Shown here: one piece after another, positions 44,694 to 53,388 of the stretch
How the letters are laid out: every line of letters begins with the position of its first letter
How positions within the stretch are numbered: the first letter of the stretch is position 1
NCBI GenBank assembly: GCA_035376985.1
Contig: DAOSSA010000001.1
Coordinates: 263,976 to 327,975 of the forward strand
Source: Brevifilum sp029548365
GTDB lineage: Bacteria; Chloroflexota; Anaerolineae; Anaerolineales; Anaerolineaceae
Direction: 5' to 3'
DNA length: 64,000 nucleotides
Program-made: the position numbers and the translations under genes
The notes under the pieces: generated by a model
Told to the model about the DNA's origin: nothing
Seen by the model: the letters and a program-made list of their open reading frames with translations, nothing else
Database searches by the model: none

Positions 44694-46415
44694 ATGAAAG
44701 CCTCATATTCAATCATCATGCTGGATGTCAGCAATTTCACTTTTGCTGACCAAATAACTGCTGCAACTTTACAAGGTCTGGTCAATCGCGAACAACCTGC
44801 ATTGTTTTTGGATTATGGCATTTATGATGACCCAAACGCCAGGCGAACCAACGAAGACACCATGCCAGAAGATATTTGGCGCTCAAAATTTCGGCAATAT
44901 CTTGGCAATCAGGATCGCTTCAACCTTGATGGTTATAGGCAGTTTTATTCAATTGACACACAGGAGTCCGATAACCTGAACGAAGTGGTTAGAAGTTTTC
45001 TGCCCATCATCAAGGGTGTGGTTGTCTGGGACCCAACCATCGAAGACAGTATCAATATTGCAGTCATGTACGCCAGCCTGGAAGACCTGCTGCCAATCCC
45101 TCCCGATCGGATCGATTGGGCAGCACAGTTAGACCTGCCTGTTGTCCATGATTTGCGCAATCGATGGCAAGATCGGGTTTCTCTCTATCAATGGGCGTTG
45201 GAGCACCTTCAACCACGCTGCTCCTCAGAAAAGCTGGCCAGTATTGAACCAGGCTGGTACCGACCCGAATTCCTGGACTATGCAGTCAAGGAAAAGATGT
45301 TCGTTTACAGCCTCTCTGCTAAAGGCAGCGGAAAAACCTTTGAACGCGGGTGGAATTTGTTGATGCTGATTTTGGGTGGCCCAGCCTGGTTGCGTAACTT
45401 GATTTATAACGCCAGCCTTTTCCACCGATTAAAGCACATGGCGCAAAAATGGATGTCTTCCGACCCAGAAGTAAGCCTGGGCAATGCTATCCAGAAAAAA
45501 TATGCACATAAACAAGACAGTACGATATTTGGGTGGCACACCTGCCGTGATGACGAATTTGCCTTTTTACAGCAGCTTAGCGCAAATGGTTTGCGGTTGG
45601 TTCCTTCGTTCCTATCTTCTAATTTCTCTTTCCACAGTGGATTACCGGCGGTTGTGCCGCTTAAGCAAGAACATGTTCATGAAACGGACGTCATTTTGGA
45701 GCAGGACAAGGTTTACCTGACCTTCACTTACTCTGATGGCGACCAGTTGATGCTGATGAACACCGCGCAGATTGGCGGCTGGCGCAGACCCGAGCGAGGA
45801 AAAGTGCCTTTCAATTGGGAAATGCAACCTTTGCTCGTGACCTATGCCCCTGCACTGCTCGGTCTTTATTACAGTACTGTGACACCTGCAGATTGCTTAA
45901 TCGCAGGCCCTTCTGGCGCAGGATATATTATTCCACCTCTGCACGACAATTTGCCTGATTACCTGGAACAATCTGCAGAAATATGCCGCCAGGCTGACAT
46001 CACAGTAATCACCTCTTACTATCCAGATCCGCCGAAAAAGGTCATTAAACAACATTTTCAAGCCCCTGATAACATTCTAGGCTTCATTTCCGGATATTTT
46101 TATAATGTGGCCAAACCGATTGTAGCAGATAAGGGAAGCATATTTATTTGCAATGAATGGCCACAATTATCCCAAATATTCCATTCTAGCGATGAAGTCA
46201 TGGCTGGCGTGCGAGAAATCATCGAGGCTCCAGGACCCAAACCTCGCTTTGTTGGAGTTCACCTTTTTGCATATCGAACCACTGTAACCGATGTTTACAA
46301 TTTTGTTCAAACTCTGGATGCGAACAAGGTCAAAGTCGTACGTGCAGACGAGTTTGTTATCGCAGCGAAAAAATACTTTGGTAAAAGCCATAGTAACAAT
46401 GCCACTCCGAAATAA
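44694..46415 (+). CDS. GxGYxYP family protein (putative glycoside hydrolase)
   Basis: The 573-residue protein matches the GxGYxYP family: an N-terminal domain (MLDVSNFTFADQITAATLQGLVNREQPALFLDY) and a C-terminal domain with the name-giving motif, here GAGYIIP at residues 408-414. The second Tyr is replaced by Ile. The family is annotated as a putative glycosidase, but activity is unproven as far as I know. No signal peptide is visible from this start. It begins 7 nt after the flavoprotein stop without a clear ribosome-binding site, suggesting coupling. Confidence 0.82.
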   Translation: MKASYSIIMLDVSNFTFADQITAATLQGLVNREQPALFLDYGIYDDPNARRTNEDTMPEDIWRSKFRQYLGNQDRFNLDGYRQFYSIDTQESDNLNEVVRSFLPIIKGVVVWDPTIEDSINIAVMYASLEDLLPIPPDRIDWAAQLDLPVVHDLRNRWQDRVSLYQWALEHLQPRCSSEKLASIEPGWYRPEFLDYAVKEKMFVYSLSAKGSGKTFERGWNLLMLILGGPAWLRNLIYNASLFHRLKHMAQKWMSSDPEVSLGNAIQKKYAHKQDSTIFGWHTCRDDEFAFLQQLSANGLRLVPSFLSSNFSFHSGLPAVVPLKQEHVHETDVILEQDKVYLTFTYSDGDQLMLMNTAQIGGWRRPERGKVPFNWEMQPLLVTYAPALLGLYYSTVTPADCLIAGPSGAGYIIPPLHDNLPDYLEQSAEICRQADITVITSYYPDPPKKVIKQHFQAPDNILGFISGYFYNVAKPIVADKGSIFICNEWPQLSQIFHSSDEVMAGVREIIEAPGPKPRFVGVHLFAYRTTVTDVYNFVQTLDANKVKVVRADEFVIAAKKYFGKSHSNNATPK

Positions 46416-46447
46416 ATATCACACGTTAACAAATTGAAGGAAATAAA

Positions 46448-47812
46448 ATGACAAATAAAGTCCCTGCACATATCAAAGTACTTTATGGTGTTGCTGATGC
46501 TGGTATTGCAATGCTCACCGCAATCGTTCAGTTTTTCTTGCTTTTTTACTATACAGACATTGCTCTGCTCGACCCCGCTTTGGTGGGGTCAGCATTGATG
46601 CTGGGCAAACTGACCTGGGATGCTGTTAATGACCTCTTGTTTGGTTACATTTCAGACCGGACCCGCTCACGTTGGGGGCGCAGGAGACCTTACCTGCTTT
46701 TCTTGGCTGTTCCGCTTGCCCTTACGACCTGGCTCATGTTCTCACTTCCGCCCGGGTTGACAGGCGTTACAGCATTTCTAATCGTATTAACCACTTATTT
46801 GCTTTTCGACACTCTGCATTCTTTTATTGGCGTTGCCTACTCAGCACTTACGCCAGAACTGACCCAGGATTATGACGAGCGTACGGCCCTCACAACAGTT
46901 CGGCAAATCTTTACAGTGGCTGGATATATCATCGGTGCAGCTCTGGCCACCGTTGTCGCAGATGTATTTAAAAATAACTTCGGATTCAGCAATTCGGCCA
47001 GTTACAGTGCCATGGGGCTCACATTTGGAATTTTTGCTGCCATCGTAATTCTGATCACAGGTATTTTTGTTAAAGAAAAACCGTCAGATGAGATCGAAAC
47101 ATCAAAAATGCCGCCGATAAAATCATTTATTGAAACATTGAAAAACAAACCATTCGTTCGCCTGATGCTCTCATTTTTGGTCTCAAACATCAGTTTCACC
47201 CTGCTCACAACACTTCTTCCCTACTACCTTAAATATGTGGTGAAGATGGAGGAGCAAATGCCCATTGTTATGATGGCGCTACTGCTGACGATTGGACTCT
47301 GCCTCTACCCGATGAAGATGATTGCTGATCGCTTGGGTAAAGGCAAAGCCTACGCACTTGGTCTCGGTGTAACCTCCGTTGCTATATTGGCAGGATTTTT
47401 CTACCCAGCCCACCCCACACCGCTTGTTTACGTTACTGCGATTGTGGCAGGAATGGGTCTGTCTTCACAATGGGTGTGTCCCTGGAGCATGATGCCGGAT
47501 GTCATTGAAATCGACCAGGCAGTCACCGGAGAACGTCGGGAAGGGGTTTACTACGGTATGTGGCAGTTTACATCAAAATTTGCTAACGCTTTCGCGATTG
47601 CTGTCGCTGGATGGATGTTATCGGGGTTTGGTTACGTACCTGATATACCACAGACCGAACTGGCAATTTTTGGAATTCGCGTCCTCTTTACTTTAATTCC
47701 GGTAATAATGTTCATCCTTACCATGCCCCTGTTAATCAAATACCCAATTACTCGCGAATCACACGCACAATTGGTCGAAGAGCTACGTAAAAATCAGGAG
47801 TTGCCGCATTAG
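46448..47812 (+). CDS. GPH-type sugar:cation symporter
   Basis: The 454-residue membrane protein has 12 predicted helices and the signature of glycoside-pentoside-hexuronide:cation symporters: KLTWDAVNDLLFGYISDRTRSRWGRRRPYLLF. The second half has the helix around SMMPDVIEIDQAVTGERREGVYYGMWQF. These carriers import sugars or glycosides with Na+ or H+. An AAGGAA site precedes the ATG, 32 nt after the GxGYxYP gene. In this operon it presumably brings in the compound on which the other two proteins act. Confidence 0.9.
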   Translation: MTNKVPAHIKVLYGVADAGIAMLTAIVQFFLLFYYTDIALLDPALVGSALMLGKLTWDAVNDLLFGYISDRTRSRWGRRRPYLLFLAVPLALTTWLMFSLPPGLTGVTAFLIVLTTYLLFDTLHSFIGVAYSALTPELTQDYDERTALTTVRQIFTVAGYIIGAALATVVADVFKNNFGFSNSASYSAMGLTFGIFAAIVILITGIFVKEKPSDEIETSKMPPIKSFIETLKNKPFVRLMLSFLVSNISFTLLTTLLPYYLKYVVKMEEQMPIVMMALLLTIGLCLYPMKMIADRLGKGKAYALGLGVTSVAILAGFFYPAHPTPLVYVTAIVAGMGLSSQWVCPWSMMPDVIEIDQAVTGERREGVYYGMWQFTSKFANAFAIAVAGWMLSGFGYVPDIPQTELAIFGIRVLFTLIPVIMFILTMPLLIKYPITRESHAQLVEELRKNQELPH

Positions 47813-48480
47813 TCAAATAGCCTTGACCCAAGTTTAAACGCCACAGATTGAATAATTAATCATAGATGCGTCGAGCTGAGACAAAAAGACCATTCAGCGT
47901 AATTCAGCGAACTTAGAAACGTTTACTTTGATATAAAGAGGATATCGAACAATTGATAATCCGCTTTCTGTGATCTATATTAATTATTTCGGGGTTTTCA
48001 TATTTAGCATTAAGGTTTATCTCACCGGAATGGTGTTCTATCCTTAGCGGTTGGTTAAGCTGCCTACAAATTTGGGTTTGAAGGCAAACTGAGCTTTTGT
48101 GTCAAAACTCAGGGTTTTTTGCTGATAATAGTGGAAAAAGCCAGCAGTCACTGAAAACAAGCCAAAAAGTACCCCGTATTGACCTGGTTATGCATTGTTT
48201 CAGCCTTATTATGGTAAATTATGGCTGATTTGGTTCTATCTTCTAATTTTATTGGAATGGTTCAACGGCCGCGTGATTTCGTCTTTCAAGGGCCCAGGTA
48301 GAACCTCTGGGAAATGAATCGACGCCAGGCACGAAAAAATACGCCCTGGAAAATGACTTGTTGAGTTTTTAAATTTTATATTCGAAAAACAGTTATAAAG
48401 AGAATATTCAATTAATTTTGTAATTTACAGACCGCTTTGGCAGGTTTAATCCCATAATTGTTTATATCCCCTAATTGCTG
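47813..48480. other. 670-bp intergenic region without a recognised gene
   Basis: Stops interrupt all frames. It contains an AT-rich hairpin near 48204-48232, a short direct repeat ATTCAGCG at about 47893 and 47903, and a terminator-like structure. I see no tRNA, coding remnant or mobile-element end. Confidence 0.5.
48089..48120 (+). terminator. possible terminator
   Basis: CTGAG-C-TTTTG pairs with CAAAA-CTCAG (10 bp with one bulge) and is followed by GGTTTTTT. It lies 280 nt past the symporter gene, so it would end a long 3' tail or an unseen transcript. Confidence 0.45.
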
Positions 48481-48678
48481 TTAATCCTTTTTCAAAGCTG
48501 GCAATCCGGATGCTAATTCAACAACCTTCTTCCCGGCAGGAATTTCTTCAACAGCAAATTCAGGGCGTAAATCCCCTGCGAAGTAATACAGGTCGCGGGT
48601 TGAACCCGACTTGGATTCAATGGTTTTGCAATGCAAGTAGTAGGTTTTTCCTTTTGAATTCGTAAATGAATAAGCCAT
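48481..48678 (-). CDS. small conserved protein, 65 aa
   Basis: Begins MAYSFTNSKGKTYYLHCKT, followed by DLYYFAGDLRPEFAVEEIPAGKKVVEL and LPALKKD. Very similar small proteins occur in many bacteria, but I know no function. The ATG at 48678 has AAAGGA 7 nt upstream. It is soluble and monocistronic, with about 200 nt free on each side. Confidence 0.8.
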   Translation of the reverse strand: MAYSFTNSKGKTYYLHCKTIESKSGSTRDLYYFAGDLRPEFAVEEIPAGKKVVELASGLPALKKD

Positions 48679-48879
48679 TTTGTTTCCTTTCACATTGTGA
48701 ATTTGTAATTTAAGTATAGCAAATAATGGCTTTGCTTACAATACATAGCTGTCAAAAATTTTAATTATGAAAAAGGCTAAGAAATCCAATCATATTTAAA
48801 AACAAAATACCGGTTAAATATTAGCCGATATTTTGATTCTCTGGACGATTCAGAGGATGTTTTGCGTTATCGTCAGTTT

Positions 48880-49287
48880 CTAATTGTAGAAAATTGCACG
48901 CGGCAAAGTCTTTGCCTGCTCAATCCACCTTGTGACCATTGACAATGATGGCGGGCGGCGGACCAGCCGTTTTTCGGCATTGGTTTCGAGCATCTTTTTA
49001 TGCAAGTTCTCAGGATTCCGCGTTGCCAGCTCTACAACGGTATCCACGCCAGATGCTTCAAGCAGCTCAGAATACTGACGTTCAACACCTTTGATCCGTT
49101 TCAAATCGGCATGGTTGATCCAGGTTAAAATTCTTTTGCCGCTGATGCCTGATTTTTCAGCAATTTCTTCACGACCTTTAGGCGTACTACCCACTTTCAA
49201 TAGCATACCAATGGTCTTAATACCTGCTTCTCGCAGTTTTCCAGCATAGACTTCCCCAATTCCTTCGATGTTCTCTAATTTCGCCAT
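48880..49287 (-). CDS. DUF4332 helix-hairpin-helix protein
   Basis: The 135-residue protein opens with LENIEGIGEVYAGKLREAGIKTIGMLLKVG, a helix-hairpin-helix of the DUF4332 type, and repeats the pattern around RIKGVERQYSELLEASGVDTVVELA. Such domains bind DNA without sequence preference in other proteins. The role of the stand-alone version is unknown. It has a strong AAAGGAG site and is monocistronic. Confidence 0.85.
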   Translation of the reverse strand: MAKLENIEGIGEVYAGKLREAGIKTIGMLLKVGSTPKGREEIAEKSGISGKRILTWINHADLKRIKGVERQYSELLEASGVDTVVELATRNPENLHKKMLETNAEKRLVRRPPSLSMVTRWIEQAKTLPRAIFYN

Positions 49288-49400
49288 GGTTCTCCTTTAA
49301 TGAAATCGTTTGCTTATTTGATTAGATGTTGTTAATCAAAAATTTTACCATAATTTGATGTATTCAGATTATATCATATTTGTTAGATTTTAGTCTCCGA

Positions 49401-50060
49401 TTAGGTAATTTTTTGAAGACTTACAGCTATCAACAAGAACCACAACACAATCGTCATAAAGATAGACCACTCCACTGTAGCCATCAACCAGAATTTTGGT
49501 CGATTATCTGTTATCGGTTGTAGCGGATCACGAGTCTCAACTCGACTGGATCTGCCCATTAATAACAAGAATCCACCAAAGGATAGGATTGCGGGTAAAC
49601 CCGCCAGGCTGTACATACGTGGGATCACCAGGTGATTCGCAGGTTGAATGGCGATTGCCAGCGAGAAGGATAACACCATTACCAAACCACTTCGGAAAAA
49701 AGTTACTGCAGCTTTTCCATGCGGCTCCAATTTATTCATGGGATTGAAACCCACCAGGGCCAATCCTACTGCAGCGATCACCCCGGAGGTCATCCCGAGC
49801 TTTGATAAGAAACCAGGAAGGATCACACCAAGCGAAATACAAGCCGGAATTAAAATAAGCCCGCATAAGATCAATCCTGTGTTGAACACCCATGCCAAGC
49901 GCGAGACCCCTACCTCTCCCAGTTCCGAGATGAAATGGTTCAGGGGCGAGTAGGTCTCGCCTTGCTTGCCCCGATAAGCAAATGCACTGATCAGCGTCCC
50001 AAGAATTACAAAAATTGATCCTGTAATTCCAGAGAAGATGAATATGGAAGGGTTTTTCAT
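49401..50060 (-). CDS. DUF998 family membrane protein
   Basis: A 219-residue protein with six or seven hydrophobic helices. The features NHFISELGEVGVSRLAWVFN and the following helices match the DUF998 family. No enzymatic motif is visible and the function is unknown. The ribosome-binding site is poor. It may share a transcript with the small membrane protein upstream at 50140-50514. Confidence 0.78.
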   Translation of the reverse strand: MKNPSIFIFSGITGSIFVILGTLISAFAYRGKQGETYSPLNHFISELGEVGVSRLAWVFNTGLILCGLILIPACISLGVILPGFLSKLGMTSGVIAAVGLALVGFNPMNKLEPHGKAAVTFFRSGLVMVLSFSLAIAIQPANHLVIPRMYSLAGLPAILSFGGFLLLMGRSSRVETRDPLQPITDNRPKFWLMATVEWSIFMTIVLWFLLIAVSLQKIT

Positions 50061-50139
50061 GGGTCGATTGGTTTCCTGACTGTGGCAAAAAATAAACGGG
50101 GTTGCACGACGTGGTTAATTGTTATAAAACTTGAGCTGT

Positions 50140-50514
50140 TCAGGCAATGATCAAGCCAATGATGTATATCAAGAGGGCAGCCATGAATATCAACAAGTAA
50201 GCAAGGCTCTTCTTCTTATAAGCAGGGTCTTTCCAGGAGTGTTTCTTATTGAACAAAATTGTTAGTAAGTTAATGATGGAAAAGAGTGGAGCGGCAAGGC
50301 TGATCGAAATCAGTATGATGACGTCCGGTGAGCCAATTTGAGCCAGGATGAAGTAAAAGACGACGCCCATCACCCAGAAAATCGCACCGATGGATCCAGC
50401 CCTGGATTTGATGCCCTTCAAGCGTCCGATTCCAGCGGTAAAAACGCCCAACAGGATCATTAAGATCAAATACCCTATCATGACCCAAAACGCACTAAAC
50501 GCCGGACTGAACAC
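50140..50514 (-). CDS. hypothetical membrane protein, 124 aa
   Basis: Four predicted transmembrane helices with a short positively charged loop (NKKHSWKDPAYKKKS) before the last. The start is a GTG with AAGGAG 6-7 nt upstream. I do not recognise a family. It lies 79 nt upstream of the DUF998 gene on the same strand. Confidence 0.7.
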   Translation of the reverse strand: MFSPAFSAFWVMIGYLILMILLGVFTAGIGRLKGIKSRAGSIGAIFWVMGVVFYFILAQIGSPDVIILISISLAAPLFSIINLLTILFNKKHSWKDPAYKKKSLAYLLIFMAALLIYIIGLIIA

Positions 50515-50658
50515 AAAAAACTCCTTAATGACTTATCGAAGTGATTATAGCATAGATGGGGTTAGGGATTTTTCTCCTCGCGAATATGGCGATTTGATCC
50601 AATATCGCCAAACGAACAAAGAAACGGAACAATGATGTTCTGGAAACTAAGATTTTGC

Positions 50659-50687
50659 TTGCACCTTTCCATGGCATTTGGTAAAAT
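50659..50687 (+). promoter_or_regulatory. tRNA-Gln promoter
   Basis: TTGCAC (50659-50664) and TAAAAT (50682-50687) are spaced 17 bp and end 19 nt before the tRNA. Confidence 0.7.
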
Positions 50688-50706
50688 ATAGCCTGTCATT
50701 AAACGA

Positions 50707-50777
50707 TGGGGGTTCGTCTAATGGTAGGACACCAGACTCTGAATCTGTTGATGGAGGTTCGAATCCTTCACCCCCAG
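50707..50777 (+). tRNA. tRNA-Gln (anticodon CTG)
   Basis: A 71-nt cloverleaf. The acceptor TGGGGGT/ACCCCCA has the U1-A72 pair usual in tRNA-Gln. The anticodon loop CTCTGAA gives CUG. The T arm GGAGG-TTCGAAT-CCTTC is intact. CCA is not encoded. Confidence 0.94.
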
Positions 50778-50783
50778 TGCGAG

Positions 50784-50808
50784 AAGCTCAGATTAGCTGA
50801 GCTTTTTT
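50784..50808 (+). terminator. terminator after tRNA-Gln
   Basis: An 8-bp AAGCTCAG/CTGAGCTT stem with a 5-nt loop is followed by a T6 run. Confidence 0.92.
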
Positions 50809-51035
50809 GCCTAAATAGGCTTATCAAAATTATAAAGAAACGTTTTTTCCTGCATTTTAAGGCGCTTTCACAAAGGGGTCCCACCTATGTGTGGTATCAG
50901 CCTTAGTATTGCTCTGAGAGGCTTGTAAAGGCTTGTGGATTACTCTCTTCACCGTGTACGGTCTTGCGAACAAAATTGTTATTGTTATTTTTTGGAAAAC
51001 GCGCATGTTGGGTCATTTGCCAACCCAAAGATGAT

Positions 51036-51065
51036 TTGAACCGATGTTCACTTATCGATTATAAT
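51036..51065 (+). promoter_or_regulatory. promoter of the spermidine-synthase-like gene
   Basis: TTGAAC (51036-51041) and TATAAT (51060-51065) are spaced 18 bp, placing the start about 20-25 nt before the coding region. Confidence 0.72.
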
Positions 51066-51098
51066 CTCTGAGTTGTTGACGAACCTTGGGAGATGTTT

Positions 51099-52652
51099 GT
51101 GAAAAAGTATTTCTTATACATCACCGTTTTTTTCTCCGGAATGACTGCGCTGGCTGTGGAATTATCTGCTTCGCGCCTGTTAGGAAACGTGTTCGGAACC
51201 AGCAACCTGGTTTGGGCTAGTATTATAGGCCTGATCTTAATTTATCTCACGCTTGGTTATTGGTTGGGGGGAAAAGTTGCCGATAATCACCCACACTTCA
51301 ACATCTTTTACGACATTTTATTATGGGCAAGTTTGGCTGTAGGTTTGGTTCCCATGGTTTCTCGCCCAATTTTAAAGGTGACTGCAAATGCCTTTGACCA
51401 GTTTCAAATGCCAATCCTGGCGGGTGCTTTTTTCACGGTGATGATCTTATTCGTGATACCGGTGACCCTGTTGGGAATGACCTCTCCTTTTGCATTGAAA
51501 CTATTACTGAAAGACGCTCGCGATGTCGGCAAAACAGCCGGCCGACTTTCAGCAATATCAACACTGGGCTCTTTTATTGGCACTTTCTTGCCTGTGATTG
51601 TTTTGGTGCCCTTGATTGGCACCTATCGCACTTTCTTGTTTTTCAGTTCTTGTTTAATGCTTATTTCGACAATTGGATACTGCGTTTATGTTGATTTTAG
51701 GTCCTGGCTGAAGTACGCATGGATGCCTTTAATTTTAATCCTGTTGTGGGTGTTTGGCACTCGGGGTGCAGATAAGGCCACACAGAATTTGATTTTTGAA
51801 GGAGAATCCGCATATAACTACATTCAAGTGATCGAAGAGCAAGGGTACCGGTATCTTCGCCTTAATGATGGACAGGGGATGCATTCAATTTATCACCCCA
51901 CCCAATTAAATTATTATGGGCCCTGGTCTCAAGTTTTGGTAGGCCCATTTTTCAACATCCCCCCTTATGGAATTGATGCAGTTGAAAAAATGGCGATTGT
52001 CGGCCTGGCAGCGGGCACAACAGCAAGGCAAGCCCAGGAAGTCTACGGTGATATCCTTATCGATGGTTTTGAAATTGACCCCCTGATTGTTGACATTGGT
52101 CGCTATTATTTTGATATGAATCAGCCCTCATTAACCGTATTTGTACAGGACGGTCGTTGGGGTTTGGCGCACAGTCAGGGCAGTTATGACATCATCAGCG
52201 TAGACGCTTATCGACCTCCTTACATTCCCTGGCATATGACCACCCTGGAATTTTTCCAACTTGTTCACGATAAGCTTTCCACTGATGGTGTGATGGTGAT
52301 CAATGTTGGGCGAAGTCCTGTAGACAGATCATTAATCAACGATCTTGGAACCACAATAAAACAAATTTTTCCGACTGTTTTTGTAATGGATGTTCCTGAC
52401 TCATTGAATACCATTCTGTTTGCCACAAAACAGCCGGGCAGCTGGGAAAATCTTTATGAAAACCACAATTTATTGCTCGGATCAGACATACATCACCTTT
52501 TATTGGAAGCTATGACAGAGACGATAATCTCCCAGCAGCCAGAACCTGAAGTTACCCGGGTTTTCACTGACGATTTGGCACCAATAGAATGGGTAACCAA
52601 CAAAATTGTGATTGATTTTTTCCTCGAGGGCAATTGGGAATATTTACGTTGA
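51099..52652 (+). CDS. membrane-fused spermidine-synthase-like protein
   Basis: The 517-residue protein has an N-terminal half with six or seven transmembrane helices (begins YFLYITVFFSGMTALAVELSASRLLG). The C-terminal Rossmann methyltransferase-fold domain is of the spermidine synthase type (YRYLRLNDGQGMHSIYHP, IVGLAAGTTARQAQEVYG, IDGFEIDPLIVDIGRYYF, SVDAYRPPYIPWHMTT). Such fusions are common in bacteria but their product is rarely known. The classic aminopropyltransferase motif GGGDG is degenerate here, so a polyamine role is doubtful. GGGAG fits the GTG at 51099 better than the ATG 6 nt before it. Confidence 0.85.
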   Translation: MKKYFLYITVFFSGMTALAVELSASRLLGNVFGTSNLVWASIIGLILIYLTLGYWLGGKVADNHPHFNIFYDILLWASLAVGLVPMVSRPILKVTANAFDQFQMPILAGAFFTVMILFVIPVTLLGMTSPFALKLLLKDARDVGKTAGRLSAISTLGSFIGTFLPVIVLVPLIGTYRTFLFFSSCLMLISTIGYCVYVDFRSWLKYAWMPLILILLWVFGTRGADKATQNLIFEGESAYNYIQVIEEQGYRYLRLNDGQGMHSIYHPTQLNYYGPWSQVLVGPFFNIPPYGIDAVEKMAIVGLAAGTTARQAQEVYGDILIDGFEIDPLIVDIGRYYFDMNQPSLTVFVQDGRWGLAHSQGSYDIISVDAYRPPYIPWHMTTLEFFQLVHDKLSTDGVMVINVGRSPVDRSLINDLGTTIKQIFPTVFVMDVPDSLNTILFATKQPGSWENLYENHNLLLGSDIHHLLLEAMTETIISQQPEPEVTRVFTDDLAPIEWVTNKIVIDFFLEGNWEYLR

Positions 52653-53329
52653 AACATAAAGAGAACTTATTCAAAGTATTAATGTGTATTAATTCCGTAG
52701 CGATCCTTTTCATGATATTAATGATCTCGATCCGAGTATTAATCACCCCAGCTTACGCGCGATTTGCTTATCGTTTGCCAGATTTCCCTGATGACTCCTA
52801 TGGTTTTACTTTTGAAGACAGGTTACATTGGTCAGAACCATCGATCAAGTACCTCGTTAACAATGAAGGCATTTCATATTTGGAAGATCTTAAATTTGAG
52901 GATGGCAACCCTATCTTTAACACACGTGAATTGAGCCATATGAAAGATGTGAAATCAGTGGTTTCGGGGATGCGTTTAGCTATGGCGATTTTAACGATGG
53001 GGATACTTGTGAGTCTCCTGGCAAGTATTCGCAGAGGTAAAAAACAAATTTTTCTCAATGCTATGCACTTTGGCGGCTGGTTAACCATTGGATTGATCGT
53101 GGCGATTTTGTTTTTTATTGCTCTAAGCTTTGATACCATTTTTTCGTGGTTTCACCAGTTATTCTTTGAGAGTGGCACCTGGCAGTTTTACACTTCGGAT
53201 ACACTGATTCGATTATTCCCATTGCGTTTCTGGCGTGATGCGTTTATTTTTGTGGCTCTACAGAGTTTGTTGTACGCTGGTATTTTGAAATTTTTAACAC
53301 GAAACAAGCCACAAGCCCCAGGTCTATAA
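52649..53329 (+). CDS. DUF1461 / TIGR01906-type integral membrane protein
   Basis: A 226-residue protein with a helix at the N-terminus, an extracytoplasmic segment of about 90 residues containing DRLHWSEPSIKYLVNNEGISYLEDL and HMKDVK, then three further helices and the LIRLFPLRFWRDAFIFV motif of the family. The function is unknown. The TTG at 52649 overlaps the upstream stop as TTGA, with GGGA 9 nt before it; a TTG 15 nt earlier is also possible. The overlap couples it to the spermidine-synthase-like gene. Confidence 0.78.
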   Translation: MKHKENLFKVLMCINSVAILFMILMISIRVLITPAYARFAYRLPDFPDDSYGFTFEDRLHWSEPSIKYLVNNEGISYLEDLKFEDGNPIFNTRELSHMKDVKSVVSGMRLAMAILTMGILVSLLASIRRGKKQIFLNAMHFGGWLTIGLIVAILFFIALSFDTIFSWFHQLFFESGTWQFYTSDTLIRLFPLRFWRDAFIFVALQSLLYAGILKFLTRNKPQAPGL

Positions 53330-53338
53330 GAAAACAAA

Positions 53339-53365
53339 AAAGGCGGCTGTTTTGTGGCCGCCTTT
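53339..53365. terminator. bidirectional terminator
   Basis: A perfect 9-bp AAAGGCGGC/GCCGCCTTT stem with a 9-nt loop between convergent genes, flanked by A and T tracts. Confidence 0.85.
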
Positions 53366-53388
53366 GGTCTAGTTAGAATTTTGGAGAT

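Larger units (their letters stand above)
50778..51092. other. 315-bp intergenic region with terminator and promoter only
   Basis: Apart from the tRNA-Gln terminator at its start and the promoter at 51036-51065, I see no gene. A 6-bp inverted repeat TTGGGT/ACCCAA at about 51008-51027 lies just upstream of that promoter. Confidence 0.5.

Noticed and set aside
47813..48480. Hidden gene or mobile-element remnant in the 670-bp gap
   Set aside because: All frames are broken by stops and no terminal inverted repeats or transposase motifs were seen.
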